64,000 nucleotides of DNA. Source: Actinosynnema sp. ALI-1.44 (GTDB lineage Bacteria; Actinomycetota; Actinomycetes; Mycobacteriales; Pseudonocardiaceae). The stretch is taken from contig NZ_MTQO01000053.1 of assembly GCF_001984155.1 (NCBI RefSeq), positions 744,001-808,000 of the forward strand, given 5' to 3'. Below the pieces are notes generated by a model. It saw only the letters and a program-made list of their open reading frames with translations, made no database searches and was not told the DNA's origin. Shown piece by piece: positions 17,946 to 25,970 of this stretch. The first letter of the stretch is position 1. The number at the start of each line of letters is the position of its first letter. A program made the translations under genes and the position numbers.

Positions 17946-18716
17946 GTGAATCCGACCGAGATCGCCGCGTCGGGGCCGCTGCTGCTCGCCAGTGGCTTGG
18001 CCCTGCTCGCGGGCATGATCTCGTTCGCGTCGCCCTGCGTCGTCCCGCTCGTCCCCGGCTACCTGGCCTACCTGGCCGCGCTGGTCGGTGCGGACGCGCC
18101 CGCGGTCGGCTCCGAGGAGCAGCCGAAACGCGGCCGCTACCGGGTGCTCGGCGCGGTCGGCCTGTTCGTGCTCGGCTTCACTGTCGTGTTCACGGCGACG
18201 GTCGGCGGCCTGGTGTGGTTGTCGGATCAGCTGTTGATCAACCAGGAAGTGCTGCAACGCGTCGGCGGCCTGGTGATGATCCTGATGGCACTGGTCTTCG
18301 TCGGCCTCGTCCCGAAGCTGCAGCGTGACGTGCGGTTCCACAAGCTGCCGCGTGGTGGCCTGATCAGCGCCCCGATCCTCGGCGGGATCTTCGGTCTCGG
18401 GTGGACGCCGTGCATCGGGCCGACCCTGTCCGGTGTGCTCACGATCGCGGCGAGCACCGGTAGCTCCGGGGCGCGCGGCGTCCTGTTGGTCCTGATCTAC
18501 TGCGCCGGTCTCGGCGTGCCGTTCCTGCTGATCGCGCTGGGGGCGCGGTGGGCCGTGCGAGCCACCGGCTGGCTGCGCCGCAACGGCCGCAAAGTGCAGA
18601 TCTTCGGTGGTGTGCTGATGTTCGCGGTCGGCGTGCTGCTGGTCACCGGCCTGTGGGGCGACTTCATCGCCTGGATGCGCTACGCCTTCATCACCGATAC
18701 GGGGCTGCCCCTGTGA
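17946..18716 (+). CDS. ccdA: Cytochrome c biogenesis protein CcdA
   Basis: A 256-aa membrane protein with about six helices that carries reducing equivalents across the membrane to the exported thioredoxin. The two conserved cysteines are in SFASPCVVPLVPGYLAYL (first helix) and LGWTPCIGPTLSG (fourth helix). GTG 17946 fits the leaderless -10. The last bases overlap the start of resB (GTGA). It is the second gene of the System II (Ccs) set. Confidence 0.93.
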   Translation: MNPTEIAASGPLLLASGLALLAGMISFASPCVVPLVPGYLAYLAALVGADAPAVGSEEQPKRGRYRVLGAVGLFVLGFTVVFTATVGGLVWLSDQLLINQEVLQRVGGLVMILMALVFVGLVPKLQRDVRFHKLPRGGLISAPILGGIFGLGWTPCIGPTLSGVLTIAASTGSSGARGVLLVLIYCAGLGVPFLLIALGARWAVRATGWLRRNGRKVQIFGGVLMFAVGVLLVTGLWGDFIAWMRYAFITDTGLPL

Positions 18717-20257
18717 CGATTCCCGGGATTCCGTTCCTGCGCAACACATGGCGTGGCCTCACGTCCATGCGGACCGCGCTGATCCTGCTGTTCCTGCTCG
18801 CGCTGGCGGCGTTGCCCGGCGCGCTGCTGCCGCAGCGGACGCTGAACGCCAACAAGGTCGCGGACTACATCGCCCAGCACGGCTGGTGGGGCAGGCTGCT
18901 CGACCAGTTGCAGTTCTTCAACGTCTACGCCAGCGTGTGGTTCGCGGCGATCTACATGCTGCTGATGATCTCGCTGGTCGGCTGCCTGTTGCCGCGGACG
19001 ATCGAGTACGCCAAGGCGCTGCGGGCCAAGCCGGTGCTCACCCCACGCAACCTGGCGCGGATGCCGCACCACGCGCAGCACACGGTCGACGTGACGCCGG
19101 ACGAGGCGGTCGAGCGGGCCACCAAGGCGCTGGGCGGCTGGCGCAAGATCGTGCGCGAAGAGGACGACGGCGCCCGCACCATCTCCGCCGAACGCGGCTA
19201 CCTGCGGGAAACCGGCAACCTGGTGTTCCACTTCGCCATGCTCGGCCTGATCATCGCGCTGGCCGTCGGCAAGCTCTACGGCTACGAGGGCCAGGTCATC
19301 GTCAAGGCCGACGGCAAGCAGGAGTTCTGCAACTCGGGTGTGCTCGGTTACGACTCCTTCCAACCGGGACTGACCGTCGACGGCACGGACCTGACGCCGT
19401 TCTGCGTGAAGGTCAAGTCGTTCGACGTGAACTTCCTGCCGACCGGCCAGCCGGACCTGTTCCGGGCGAACCTGGCGTACCAGTCCACCGAGGACCTGGC
19501 GACCGGCGCGTGGCAGGACTACGGCCTCGAGGTCAACTCCCCGCTGCGCACCGACGGCGACCGCGTCTACCTGCTCGGCCACGGCTACGCGCCGGTCTTC
19601 ACCGTGACGTTCCCCAACGGCGAGAAGCGCACGATGGACACCCAGTGGCGCCCGGTGAACCAGGTGACGTTCCTGTCCGAGGGGGCGACGAAGTTCGACC
19701 CGCCGGGCATCACGAACACCGAGGAGCGGCGGACCAAGCAGATCGCGGTGACGGGTCTGTTCGCGCCGACCGCCCAGTTGCACGGCGCGCTGCTCAACTC
19801 CAGCTTCCCCGACCTGCGCAAGCCGATGGTCGCGGTGGACGTGCTGCGCGGCGATCTCGGCATCGACAACGGCCGGGGCCAGTCGATCTTCACCGTCGAC
19901 GAGTCGATGGTGGACAGCGGCAGGCTCAAGAAGGTCGCCCGCGAGAACCTCGCGGTCGGCGACCAGATCACGTTGGACGACAAGACCGTGGTCCGGTTCG
20001 ACGGCGTGCAGCGCTGGGTCTACCTGCAGGTTTCGCATGATCCAGGGCAGATCTGGGTGCTCGTGTTCGCGATCGCGATCATCCTGGGGATCGGGGCGTC
20101 GCTGATGATCAAGCGGCGCAGGCTGTGGGTCCGTGTGGTGCCCGCGGCGGATGGCCGTACCGTGGTCGAGGTCGGCGGGCTCGCCCGTACCGACCAGGCC
20201 GGATACGGCGAGGAATTCGAACGGCTCTCGGATGCGGTATCCGGAGGGAAGAACTGA
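18713..20257 (+). CDS. resB: Cytochrome c biogenesis protein ResB/Ccs1
   Basis: A 514-aa membrane protein. Three hydrophobic segments lie in the N-terminal 185 residues (LILLFLLALAALPGALLPQR, IYMLLMISLVGCLLP, LVFHFAMLGLIIALAVG). A large extracytoplasmic domain covers about 190-440, and a last helix is at about 445-465. With CcsB it forms the System II synthase that passes heme to apocytochrome c. The start GTG overlaps the ccdA stop and the end overlaps ccsB by one base. Confidence 0.92.
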   Translation: MTIPGIPFLRNTWRGLTSMRTALILLFLLALAALPGALLPQRTLNANKVADYIAQHGWWGRLLDQLQFFNVYASVWFAAIYMLLMISLVGCLLPRTIEYAKALRAKPVLTPRNLARMPHHAQHTVDVTPDEAVERATKALGGWRKIVREEDDGARTISAERGYLRETGNLVFHFAMLGLIIALAVGKLYGYEGQVIVKADGKQEFCNSGVLGYDSFQPGLTVDGTDLTPFCVKVKSFDVNFLPTGQPDLFRANLAYQSTEDLATGAWQDYGLEVNSPLRTDGDRVYLLGHGYAPVFTVTFPNGEKRTMDTQWRPVNQVTFLSEGATKFDPPGITNTEERRTKQIAVTGLFAPTAQLHGALLNSSFPDLRKPMVAVDVLRGDLGIDNGRGQSIFTVDESMVDSGRLKKVARENLAVGDQITLDDKTVVRFDGVQRWVYLQVSHDPGQIWVLVFAIAIILGIGASLMIKRRRLWVRVVPAADGRTVVEVGGLARTDQAGYGEEFERLSDAVSGGKN

Positions 20258-21237
20258 TGGTCAACGAGACCCTTGCCCAGTTCGGTGACTGGACGTACGG
20301 CGCGACTGTCCTGGTCTACGTGCTCGCCATGGCGCTGGCCCTGCTCGAGCAGGCGTTCAGCCGAGCGGAGACCAAACGCGTGGCCGCGCGCAAGCTCGCC
20401 ACCGTCGGCGCCCCGTCTGTCAACGCCCCGTCTGGCGACGAGCCGTTGGAACCCGCCATCGGGCTGCGCCCGCGTGACGAGCGCGACAAGTGGGAGCGCT
20501 ACGGCCGGATGGGCGCGGCGCTGATGATCCTCGGCGCGGCGCTGCACTTCAGCTCGCTCGTGCTGCGCGGTCTCGCGGTCGGCCGGGTGCCGTGGGGGAA
20601 CATGTACGAGTACATGTCCGCGGTGTGCCTGGTCGCCGTGGTCACGTGGGTCGTGCTGATGCGGAAGTTCCCGGTCCGCCGGTTGTCCGTGTTCGTGATG
20701 CTGCCGATCGTGATCCTGATGTTCCTCGGCGGCACGCTGCTGTACTCCGAGGCCGCGCCGCTGCAGCCCGCGCTGCGCTCGTACTGGATCATCATCCACG
20801 TCGCCGCCGCGATCATCGCGTCCGGTTTGTTCCTGGTCCCCGGTGTGGCCAGCATCCTGTACCTGATCCGCAATCGTTATGACCAGGATCAGGCGAAGTT
20901 TGTCCGGCTCGGCACGCGGCTGCCCGCCGCGGACGTGCTCGATCGGGTGGCCTACCGGACCACGATCATCGCCTTCCCGATCTTCACCTTCGGCGTGATC
21001 TGCGGCGGAATCTGGGCCGAGGCGGCGTGGGGCCGGTTCTGGGGATGGGACCCGAAGGAGACGGTCGCCTTCATCGCGTGGGTGGTTTACGCGGCCTACC
21101 TGCACTCTCGTGCCACCGCGGGCTGGCGTGGCCGCAGGGCGGCGTGGATCAACATCCTCGGGTTCTCCGCGACGGTGTTCAACCTGTTCTTCGTCAACTT
21201 GGTGACCGTCGGACTGCACTCGTACGCGAACGGATGA
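20257..21237 (+). CDS. ccsB: Cytochrome c biogenesis heme handling protein CcsB (CcsA)
   Basis: A 326-aa multi-pass membrane protein of the heme-handling family. The tryptophan-rich WWD-type motif reads AAWGRFWGWDPKET (about 262-275). Likely heme-ligand histidines are in AALHFSSLVLRG, YWIIIHVAAAIIA and YAAYLHSRATAGWRG. It forms the heme export/ligation core with ResB. The ATG is chosen at the TGATG overlap with resB and is preceded by GGAGGGAAG. It is the last gene of the cytochrome c set. Confidence 0.93.
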   Translation: MVNETLAQFGDWTYGATVLVYVLAMALALLEQAFSRAETKRVAARKLATVGAPSVNAPSGDEPLEPAIGLRPRDERDKWERYGRMGAALMILGAALHFSSLVLRGLAVGRVPWGNMYEYMSAVCLVAVVTWVVLMRKFPVRRLSVFVMLPIVILMFLGGTLLYSEAAPLQPALRSYWIIIHVAAAIIASGLFLVPGVASILYLIRNRYDQDQAKFVRLGTRLPAADVLDRVAYRTTIIAFPIFTFGVICGGIWAEAAWGRFWGWDPKETVAFIAWVVYAAYLHSRATAGWRGRRAAWINILGFSATVFNLFFVNLVTVGLHSYANG

Positions 21238-21344
21238 GCGGTGGGAACGGGTAACCCCGTTCGACCTGCGCGCACACCTACGGCTACCGTCGCATGCGTG
21301 GTCGAGGTGGTCTCGATCCATGACATCCGCAGGAGGACTCCGGG

Positions 21345-22844
21345 GTGACTGGACGCTACGACGACTCCGCACAGCGGCCCGGTGCCGCGTGGCAGCAGCC
21401 GGCTAGCGGAGACAACCCTCCTCCGGCAACTCCCGACGAGACCGACGACGACACGGCCGCCGACCAGCCGGAGCTGTACGTGGAGCCGTCGACCGACTCG
21501 GCCCCGTACCCCAAGCCCGCGGATCCGGGCGAGTCCGGGCAGCACCAGGTGCCCGGCGGCTCCGGCCCGTACCAGGTGCCCGGTGGTTCGGGGCCGTACC
21601 AGGTTCCGCAGCAGCCCCCGCAGCAGCCTCCGTCCGGTCAGACCCCCGTCCCCGGTGGTTCCGGTCCCTATCAGGTGCCTGGCGGTTCGGGGCCGTACCA
21701 GGTTCCGCAGCAGCCCCCGCAGCAGCCTCCGTCCGGTCAGACCCCCGTCCCCGGTGGTTCCGGCCCGTACCAGGTGCCCGGTGGTTCGGGGCCCTACCAG
21801 GTGCCGGGCGGATCAGGCCCGTACCCGGTTCCGCCGCAGCCTGGCTACCAGTACCCGGGGCAGCAGCCGTACCCGCCACAGCCGTTCCCGCAGCAGCCGC
21901 CCCCGCAACAGGGCCCGACGCCCACGCCGAACGACCTCTCCAGCTCACGGCTGATCAAGCAGGAGAAGAAGCGGCCGCAGTCGGGGTGGCGCAAGGCCGT
22001 GTACATGGCCTCCGGCCGGACGATCAACCTCGGCGAGAGCCAGGAGGACGTCCTGCGGCGTGAGCTGATCTCCCGTGTCAGCCAGCCGCTGCGGGGCTGC
22101 TACAAGATCGCGATGCTGAGCCTGAAGGGCGGCGTCGGCAAGACCACCGTGACCACCACGCTGGGCTCTACGTTCTCGTCGCTGCGCGGTGACCGCGTGA
22201 TCGCGGTCGACGCGAACCCCGACCGCGGCACGCTGTCGCAGAAGATCCCCTTGGAGACGACGGCGACTGTTCGCCACCTGCTGCGCGACGCGAGCAGGGT
22301 GACCAAGTACAGCGACGTGCGTGCGTACACCTCGCAGGGTCCGAGCAGGTTGGAGGTCCTCGCCAGCGAGCAGGACCCGGCGGTCTCGGAGGCGTTCAGC
22401 GAGGACGACTACCGGCGCACGGTCGCGTTGCTCGAGCACTTCTACAACATCGTGCTGACCGACTGCGGCACCGGACTGATGCACTCCGCCATGAAGGGCG
22501 TGCTGGACATCGCCGACTCGCTGGTGGTGGTGTCGTCCGGCTCCGTCGACGGCGCGCGCAGTGCCTCGGCGACGCTGGACTGGCTGGACGCGCACGGCTA
22601 CGGCAGCCTGGTCGCCAGGTCGGTCGCGGTGATTAACTCGGTCCGGCCGAAGTCCGGCTCGGTGGACCTGGACAAGCTGGCCGCGCACTTCGGCGCGCGG
22701 TGCCGTGCGGTGTGCCTGATCCCGTTCGATCCGCACCTGGAAGAAGGTGCGGAGATCGAACTGGATCGGCTGCAGCACGCCACGAAGATGGCGTTGCTGG
22801 AAGTCGCGGCCACTGTCGCCGACGACTTCGCCGGCAAGCAGTAA
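21345..22844 (+). CDS. MinD/ParA-like ATPase with repeat-rich N-terminus
   Basis: A 499-aa protein. Residues 1-200 are low-complexity, rich in Pro/Gly/Gln, with seven or so copies of VPGGSGPYQ and two 33-residue units; this part is probably disordered. From about 255 comes a deviant Walker-A P-loop, SLKGGVGKTTVTTTLGS, then the SIMIBI fold with VIAVDANPDRGTL and DCGTGLMHSAM. It resembles the P-loop ATPases linked to ESX/type VII secretion and cell-envelope loci in actinobacteria, but no ESX gene is visible here. GTG 21345 has a strong AGGAGG site (21331-21336). A hairpin follows the stop. Confidence 0.85.
   Translation: MTGRYDDSAQRPGAAWQQPASGDNPPPATPDETDDDTAADQPELYVEPSTDSAPYPKPADPGESGQHQVPGGSGPYQVPGGSGPYQVPQQPPQQPPSGQTPVPGGSGPYQVPGGSGPYQVPQQPPQQPPSGQTPVPGGSGPYQVPGGSGPYQVPGGSGPYPVPPQPGYQYPGQQPYPPQPFPQQPPPQQGPTPTPNDLSSSRLIKQEKKRPQSGWRKAVYMASGRTINLGESQEDVLRRELISRVSQPLRGCYKIAMLSLKGGVGKTTVTTTLGSTFSSLRGDRVIAVDANPDRGTLSQKIPLETTATVRHLLRDASRVTKYSDVRAYTSQGPSRLEVLASEQDPAVSEAFSEDDYRRTVALLEHFYNIVLTDCGTGLMHSAMKGVLDIADSLVVVSSGSVDGARSASATLDWLDAHGYGSLVARSVAVINSVRPKSGSVDLDKLAAHFGARCRAVCLIPFDPHLEEGAEIELDRLQHATKMALLEVAATVADDFAGKQ
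21585..21763 (+). repeat. Tandem in-frame repeat in MinD-like gene
   Basis: Bases 21585-21664 recur exactly at 21684-21763: an 80-bp identity with a 99-bp (33-codon) period. Shorter 27-30 bp units encoding VPGGSGPYQ flank it from about 21548 to 21830. The near-perfect DNA identity suggests recent duplication and length polymorphism between strains. Confidence 0.9.
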
Positions 22845-22858
22845 CTCCGCTTCGACCT

Positions 22859-23050
22859 TCAGGCCGGCGGGTCCTCGCCGGCCTTCTTGTTGCGTTCGGC
22901 CAACCCCTTCAAGAACTCGGGGTCGTCGTCAGGGGCGATCACACCGCGCTCCCTGCGCGCCGCGACCCCGGCTGCCGCCTGAGCACCGAACGCGCGCCAC
23001 AGCAGCACCGCGACGGTCAGGGCTCCGACCGCGGCGAGCAAATACAGCAT
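22859..23050 (-). CDS. Small single-pass membrane protein
   Basis: A 63-aa protein. One hydrophobic helix is at about 2-18 (LYLLAAVGALTVAVLLW), then a polar C-terminal half (DDDPEFLKGLAERNKKAGED). A very strong ribosome-binding site, AGGAGGTGG, lies just before the ATG and supports it as a real gene. It lies downstream of bldC on the same strand. Function unknown. Its last codons contain the hairpin that terminates the convergent ATPase gene. Confidence 0.7.
   Translation of the reverse strand: MLYLLAAVGALTVAVLLWRAFGAQAAAGVAARRERGVIAPDDDPEFLKGLAERNKKAGEDPPA
22862..22883 (+). terminator. Hairpin terminator after MinD-like gene
   Basis: GGCCGGCG (22862-22869) and CGCCGGCC (22876-22883) form a perfect 8-bp stem with a 6-nt loop, followed by TTCTT. 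It lies 17 nt after the ATPase stop and inside the 3' end of the small convergent gene. Confidence 0.65.
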
Positions 23051-23060
23051 GTCGCCACCT

Positions 23061-23081
23061 CCTCGGGTTTCGTACCCGAGG
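23061..23081 (-). promoter_or_regulatory. Hairpin overlapping ribosome-binding site of small membrane gene
   Basis: CCTCGGGT (23061-23068) and ACCCGAGG (23074-23081) pair perfectly around a 5-nt loop. In the minus-strand transcript the second arm merges into the GAGGAGGTGG ribosome-binding site of the gene starting at 23050. It could damp translation of that gene or mark the 3' end of bldC mRNA; no U-tract follows. Confidence 0.5.
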
Positions 23082-23149
23082 TTAGCCCGTTTGCCCGTCT
23101 TGTGCCGTCACCCCATGCAGGCGATGGCTGAATGTGACGAGAGCGGGTG

Positions 23150-23362
23150 TCAGTCGTTGTGGCTGGCTTCGGTGGTGAGCTCGGCGAGCAGGGTCTTGAC
23201 CTCGGACTCGCGGAACCGGCGGTGCCCACCCGGGGTGCGGATCGAACCGATCCGGCCCGCGGTGGCCCAGCGGGTCACGGTCTTGGGGTCGACCCTGAAC
23301 AGTGCCGCGACTTCCCCAGGGGTGAGCAGCCGCTCGCCGACGTGGCTGATGGTGGCAGTCAT
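23150..23362 (-). CDS. bldC: Developmental regulator BldC (MerR-like single-domain HTH)
   Basis: A 70-aa DNA-binding protein consisting almost only of a winged helix-turn-helix: LLTPGEVAALFRVDPKTV, WATAGRIGSIRTPGGHRRF and RESEVKTLLAEL. This is nearly the Streptomyces BldC sequence, which binds direct repeats cooperatively and delays the switch to sporulation. The frame is open further upstream, but ATG 23362 is chosen because AGGAGG (23369-23374) is correctly spaced and the length matches known BldC. It is divergent from the Lrp gene, with a 335-bp gap between them. Confidence 0.9.
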   Translation of the reverse strand: MTATISHVGERLLTPGEVAALFRVDPKTVTRWATAGRIGSIRTPGGHRRFRESEVKTLLAELTTEASHND

Positions 23363-23697
23363 CCGGTGCCTCCTAACACAAAATTCCCGGCGTACCGGTC
23401 GCATCGTGTCATCTCGCCCGTCGGGTACTCGAACGGCTAAGTAAAGGTAAAGAGGTAGTAAGGGGCAAAACGCCCACTCTGGACATCGACCCGACTGACC
23501 AGGCAAAAGGCGGGTCGGTGGCGATCCACCGGCGCCGTCCGAAGGTAAAACCGGCGCTCCCGCAGCCTGAAACTCGACAAAAATTCTGCGGCAAAGACGG
23601 TGAGCCTGGTCACTTAGCCCAGCGAAGCTTTACCTTCACCGACCATACGCCTGATACCGCCGCTTGTGGTGCGGTAACGCGGTCGTAGGCTCTGCCC
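23363..23697. promoter_or_regulatory. 335-bp bldC/lrp divergent regulatory region
   Basis: No gene is seen. The region is unusually A-rich for this genome around 23437-23470. It contains GTAAAG twice in tandem (23441-23452), GAAGGTAAAA at 23541-23550, and the reverse complement CTTTACC at 23629-23635. The bldC ribosome-binding site is at 23369-23374. The Lrp -10 TAGGCT is at 23686-23691, with TTGTGG at 23664-23669 as a possible -35. The GGTAAAG-type repeats may be protein-binding sites. Confidence 0.5.
23686..23691 (+). promoter_or_regulatory. -10 element, leaderless start of Lrp gene
   Basis: TAGGCT lies 6 nt before GTG 23698, with TTGTGG 16 bp upstream as a candidate -35. Confidence 0.5.
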
Positions 23698-24150
23698 GTG
23701 GACGACTTGGACCGTCGCATCATCAACGAGCTCAGGCTCAACGGCCGCGCCACGTACGCCGAACTCGGCCGCCAGGTCGGCTTGTCCGCGTCGGCCGTGC
23801 ACGAGCGCGTCGGCAAGCTCGAGACCAGCGGCGTCATCACCGGCTATCACGCGACCGTCGACCCGAGCGCGATCGGGCTCGGCGTGACCGCGCTCGTGGG
23901 CATCCAGCCGTCGGACAACGCCGAGGACAACGAGGTCGCCATCAAGCTGGGTCAGCTGTCCGAGGTCGAGTCCTGCTACGCGGTCGCGGGTGACGAGGCC
24001 TTCGTGGTGAAGGTGCGCGTGCCCACGGTCGACCAACTCGAACGCACGCTCGGGCGGCTGCGCCGGATCGTCGGCGTCGCGCGCACCAGGACCACGGTGG
24101 TGCTGTCCACCAGGTTCGAGGGCCGTCCGAACACCGACAACGCCGAGTAG
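23698..24150 (+). CDS. Lrp/AsnC family transcriptional regulator
   Basis: A 150-aa regulator. The N-terminal helix-turn-helix is at about 1-60 (DDLDRRIINELRLNGRATYA, LSASAVHERVGKLETSGVI). The C-terminal RAM/ligand domain follows (GVTALVGIQPS, VESCYAVAGDEAFVVKVRV). Family members sense amino acids and form octamers. It is divergent from bldC and could bind the intervening region. The stop codon TAG forms the first half of the next gene's -10. The target is not evident. Confidence 0.9.
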   Translation: MDDLDRRIINELRLNGRATYAELGRQVGLSASAVHERVGKLETSGVITGYHATVDPSAIGLGVTALVGIQPSDNAEDNEVAIKLGQLSEVESCYAVAGDEAFVVKVRVPTVDQLERTLGRLRRIVGVARTRTTVVLSTRFEGRPNTDNAE

Positions 24151-24153
24151 GCT
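24148..24153 (+). promoter_or_regulatory. -10 element overlapping the Lrp stop codon
   Basis: TAGGCT begins with the stop codon of the Lrp gene and lies 8 nt before GTG 24162. It favours that start over the in-frame GTG at 24156. Confidence 0.4.
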
Positions 24154-24161
24154 GCGTGGTT

Positions 24162-24428
24162 GTGGAAGCCCATTTCGGCAGGGACCTGGCGCTCTACACG
24201 GCCGCGCGGATCGCGCTCGTCGCCGTGCTGACGGCCGTGTTCGTGCTGGTCAAGATTCCCTTGCTCGTCGGGCTGGCCGTCGCCGTCGTGGTGGCGTTCC
24301 CGCTCAGCCTGCTGCTGTTCCGCGGCCTGAACCAGCGGGTCACCGCCGGGCTGGCCGAGCGCGGCGAGTCCCGGCGCAGCGAGCGGGAGCGGCTGCGTGC
24401 GGAACTACGTGGAGACGAACAGGCCTAG
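24162..24428 (+). CDS. DUF4229 small membrane protein
   Basis: An 88-aa protein with two adjacent membrane helices (about 10-27 and 31-51). A strongly charged C-terminal helix rich in Arg and Glu (ERGESRRSERERLRAELRGDE) follows. This is the DUF4229 layout common in actinobacteria, where the gene often lies near menA; menA is 4 kb away here. Function unknown. A GTG at 24156 would add two residues. Confidence 0.75.
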   Translation: MEAHFGRDLALYTAARIALVAVLTAVFVLVKIPLLVGLAVAVVVAFPLSLLLFRGLNQRVTAGLAERGESRRSERERLRAELRGDEQA

Positions 24429-24465
24429 CTTTCGATTTCGGGGCAGTCCCGTTCGTGGAGTGGAC

Positions 24466-24807
24466 ATGAAATACATGCTGCTGTTGCACGAGCCGGACAC
24501 CGACTGGACCGCTGTCCCCCAGGAAGAGCTCGACAAGGCGCTCAACGCGCACGGCGAGTTCGTCCAGTACCTCACCGAACGTGGCCGACCCTTCTACGGG
24601 GACGCCTTGCGGCCCTCCTACACCGCCACCACGTTGCGTCCGAAGGGCGACGAGGTGCTCGTCACCGACGGGCCGTACGTGGAGCTCAAGGAGCACATAG
24701 GCGGGTTCTACGTCATCGAGGCCGACACGCTCGACGAGGCGATCGAGGTCGCCAAGCGGGTGCCGATCGGCTCGGGCGTCGAGATCAGGCCGATTTGGGG
24801 CGCATGA
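24466..24807 (+). CDS. YCII-related DGPF-domain protein
   Basis: A 113-aa protein with the YCII/DGPF fold. It has MKYMLLLHEPD at the start and the signature TDGPYVELKEHIGGFYVIEA in the middle. DGPF genes occur next to ECF42-group sigma factors and, as reported for Streptomyces, can be their transcriptional targets; here the ECF42 gene overlaps by 4 nt. The ATG is chosen from GGAG 5 nt upstream and the typical length. The biochemical role of these proteins is unclear. Confidence 0.88.
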   Translation: MKYMLLLHEPDTDWTAVPQEELDKALNAHGEFVQYLTERGRPFYGDALRPSYTATTLRPKGDEVLVTDGPYVELKEHIGGFYVIEADTLDEAIEVAKRVPIGSGVEIRPIWGA

Positions 24808-25961
24808 CGTTCCCCGAGTTGGAACGGGCGCATCGGCGCGAGTGGGCCGCTGTGCTCGCCGCGACGATGCGCCTGACCCGGGACTTCGATGCTGCCGAGG
24901 ACGCCGTACAGGAGGCGTTCGAGGCCGCGGTGGTCGCGTGGCCGAAGGACGGTGTCCCGCCCAATCCCGTGGGCTGGCTCACCACAACGGCCAAACGCAA
25001 GGCGCTCGACCGGATGCGCCGCGCGGACGCGTTGACCCGCAAGCTGCCGTTGCTCGTCGTACCCGACGACGACCCGCAGGTGATCCAGGACCACCGGCTG
25101 CGGCTGATCTTCATGTGCTGCCACCCGGCGCTGGCCATGAACGCCCGCGTGGCGCTGACCTTGCGGCTGGTGTGCGGGCTGCCGACGGGGGAGGTCGCTC
25201 GGCTGTTCCTGGTGCCGCACGCGACCATGGCGGCCCGGCTGACCACGGCGAAGAAGAAGATCCGGGCCGCGGGCATCCCGTTCCACGTGCCCGACGACCT
25301 CGCCACCCGCCTGCCCGCGGTGCTCGCCGTGGTGTACCTGGTCTACACGGCGGGTTCCACGGATCGCGCGGTCGAACTCGCCGAACTGCTCGGGTCGCTG
25401 CTGCCGGAACCCGAGGTGCTCGGGCTGCTCGCGTTGATCCGTCTCACCGAGGCGCGCGCCCCGGCCCGGTCGCGTGACGGCGAACCGGTCCCGCTGGCCG
25501 CGCAGGATCGCTCGCGCTGGGACCGTGCCGCGATCGACGACGCCCTTCCTCTGGTGGCAAAGGCTTTGCGCGGCGGCGGCCCGTACGCGTTGCAAGCCGC
25601 GATCGCCGCGGTGCACGCCGAAGCCCCGGCGTACGCGGCCACCGACTGGCCGCAAATCCTTGCCCTGTACGACGAACTGGTGGCGGTCTACCCGTCGGCC
25701 ACGGCCGCGTTGGGACGAGCGGTGGCGTTGGCCGAAATCCACGGCCCTGCGGCGGGCCTGGCCGAGGCCGACCGGCTTTCCGCCGAGCTGGGCCACTACT
25801 ACCTGCTGCCCGCCGCCCGCGCCGAGTTCCTGCGTGCGCTGGGGCGCGTGGCCGAAGCCGCCGAGGCCGACCGGCAGGCGGCGCGGCTGGCCCCGACCGC
25901 GGCCGAAACCGAGTTCTTCGCCACACGCGCAGGTGCTGTCGATTCGCCAACGCCCCCGTGA
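24804..25961 (+). CDS. ECF42-group sigma factor with C-terminal extension
   Basis: A 385-aa sigma factor. Region 2 lies at about 8-75 (DFDAAEDAVQEAFEAAVVAW) and region 4 at about 105-165 (VALTLRLVCGLPTGEVARLF, MAARLTTAKKKIRAAG). A 200-residue helical, TPR-like C-terminal extension follows, as found in the ECF42 group, which usually lacks an anti-sigma gene. It overlaps the DGPF gene (ATGA). No match to the reported ECF42 promoter was found directly before the pair. Confidence 0.9.
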   Translation: MTFPELERAHRREWAAVLAATMRLTRDFDAAEDAVQEAFEAAVVAWPKDGVPPNPVGWLTTTAKRKALDRMRRADALTRKLPLLVVPDDDPQVIQDHRLRLIFMCCHPALAMNARVALTLRLVCGLPTGEVARLFLVPHATMAARLTTAKKKIRAAGIPFHVPDDLATRLPAVLAVVYLVYTAGSTDRAVELAELLGSLLPEPEVLGLLALIRLTEARAPARSRDGEPVPLAAQDRSRWDRAAIDDALPLVAKALRGGGPYALQAAIAAVHAEAPAYAATDWPQILALYDELVAVYPSATAALGRAVALAEIHGPAAGLAEADRLSAELGHYYLLPAARAEFLRALGRVAEAAEADRQAARLAPTAAETEFFATRAGAVDSPTPP

Positions 25962-25970
25962 TCCTTCAGT

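Noticed and set aside
21540-21830. Regular repeats suggesting a CRISPR array
   Set aside because: The repeats are in-frame codons of a protein, the intervening sequences are also repetitive, and there are no cas genes.
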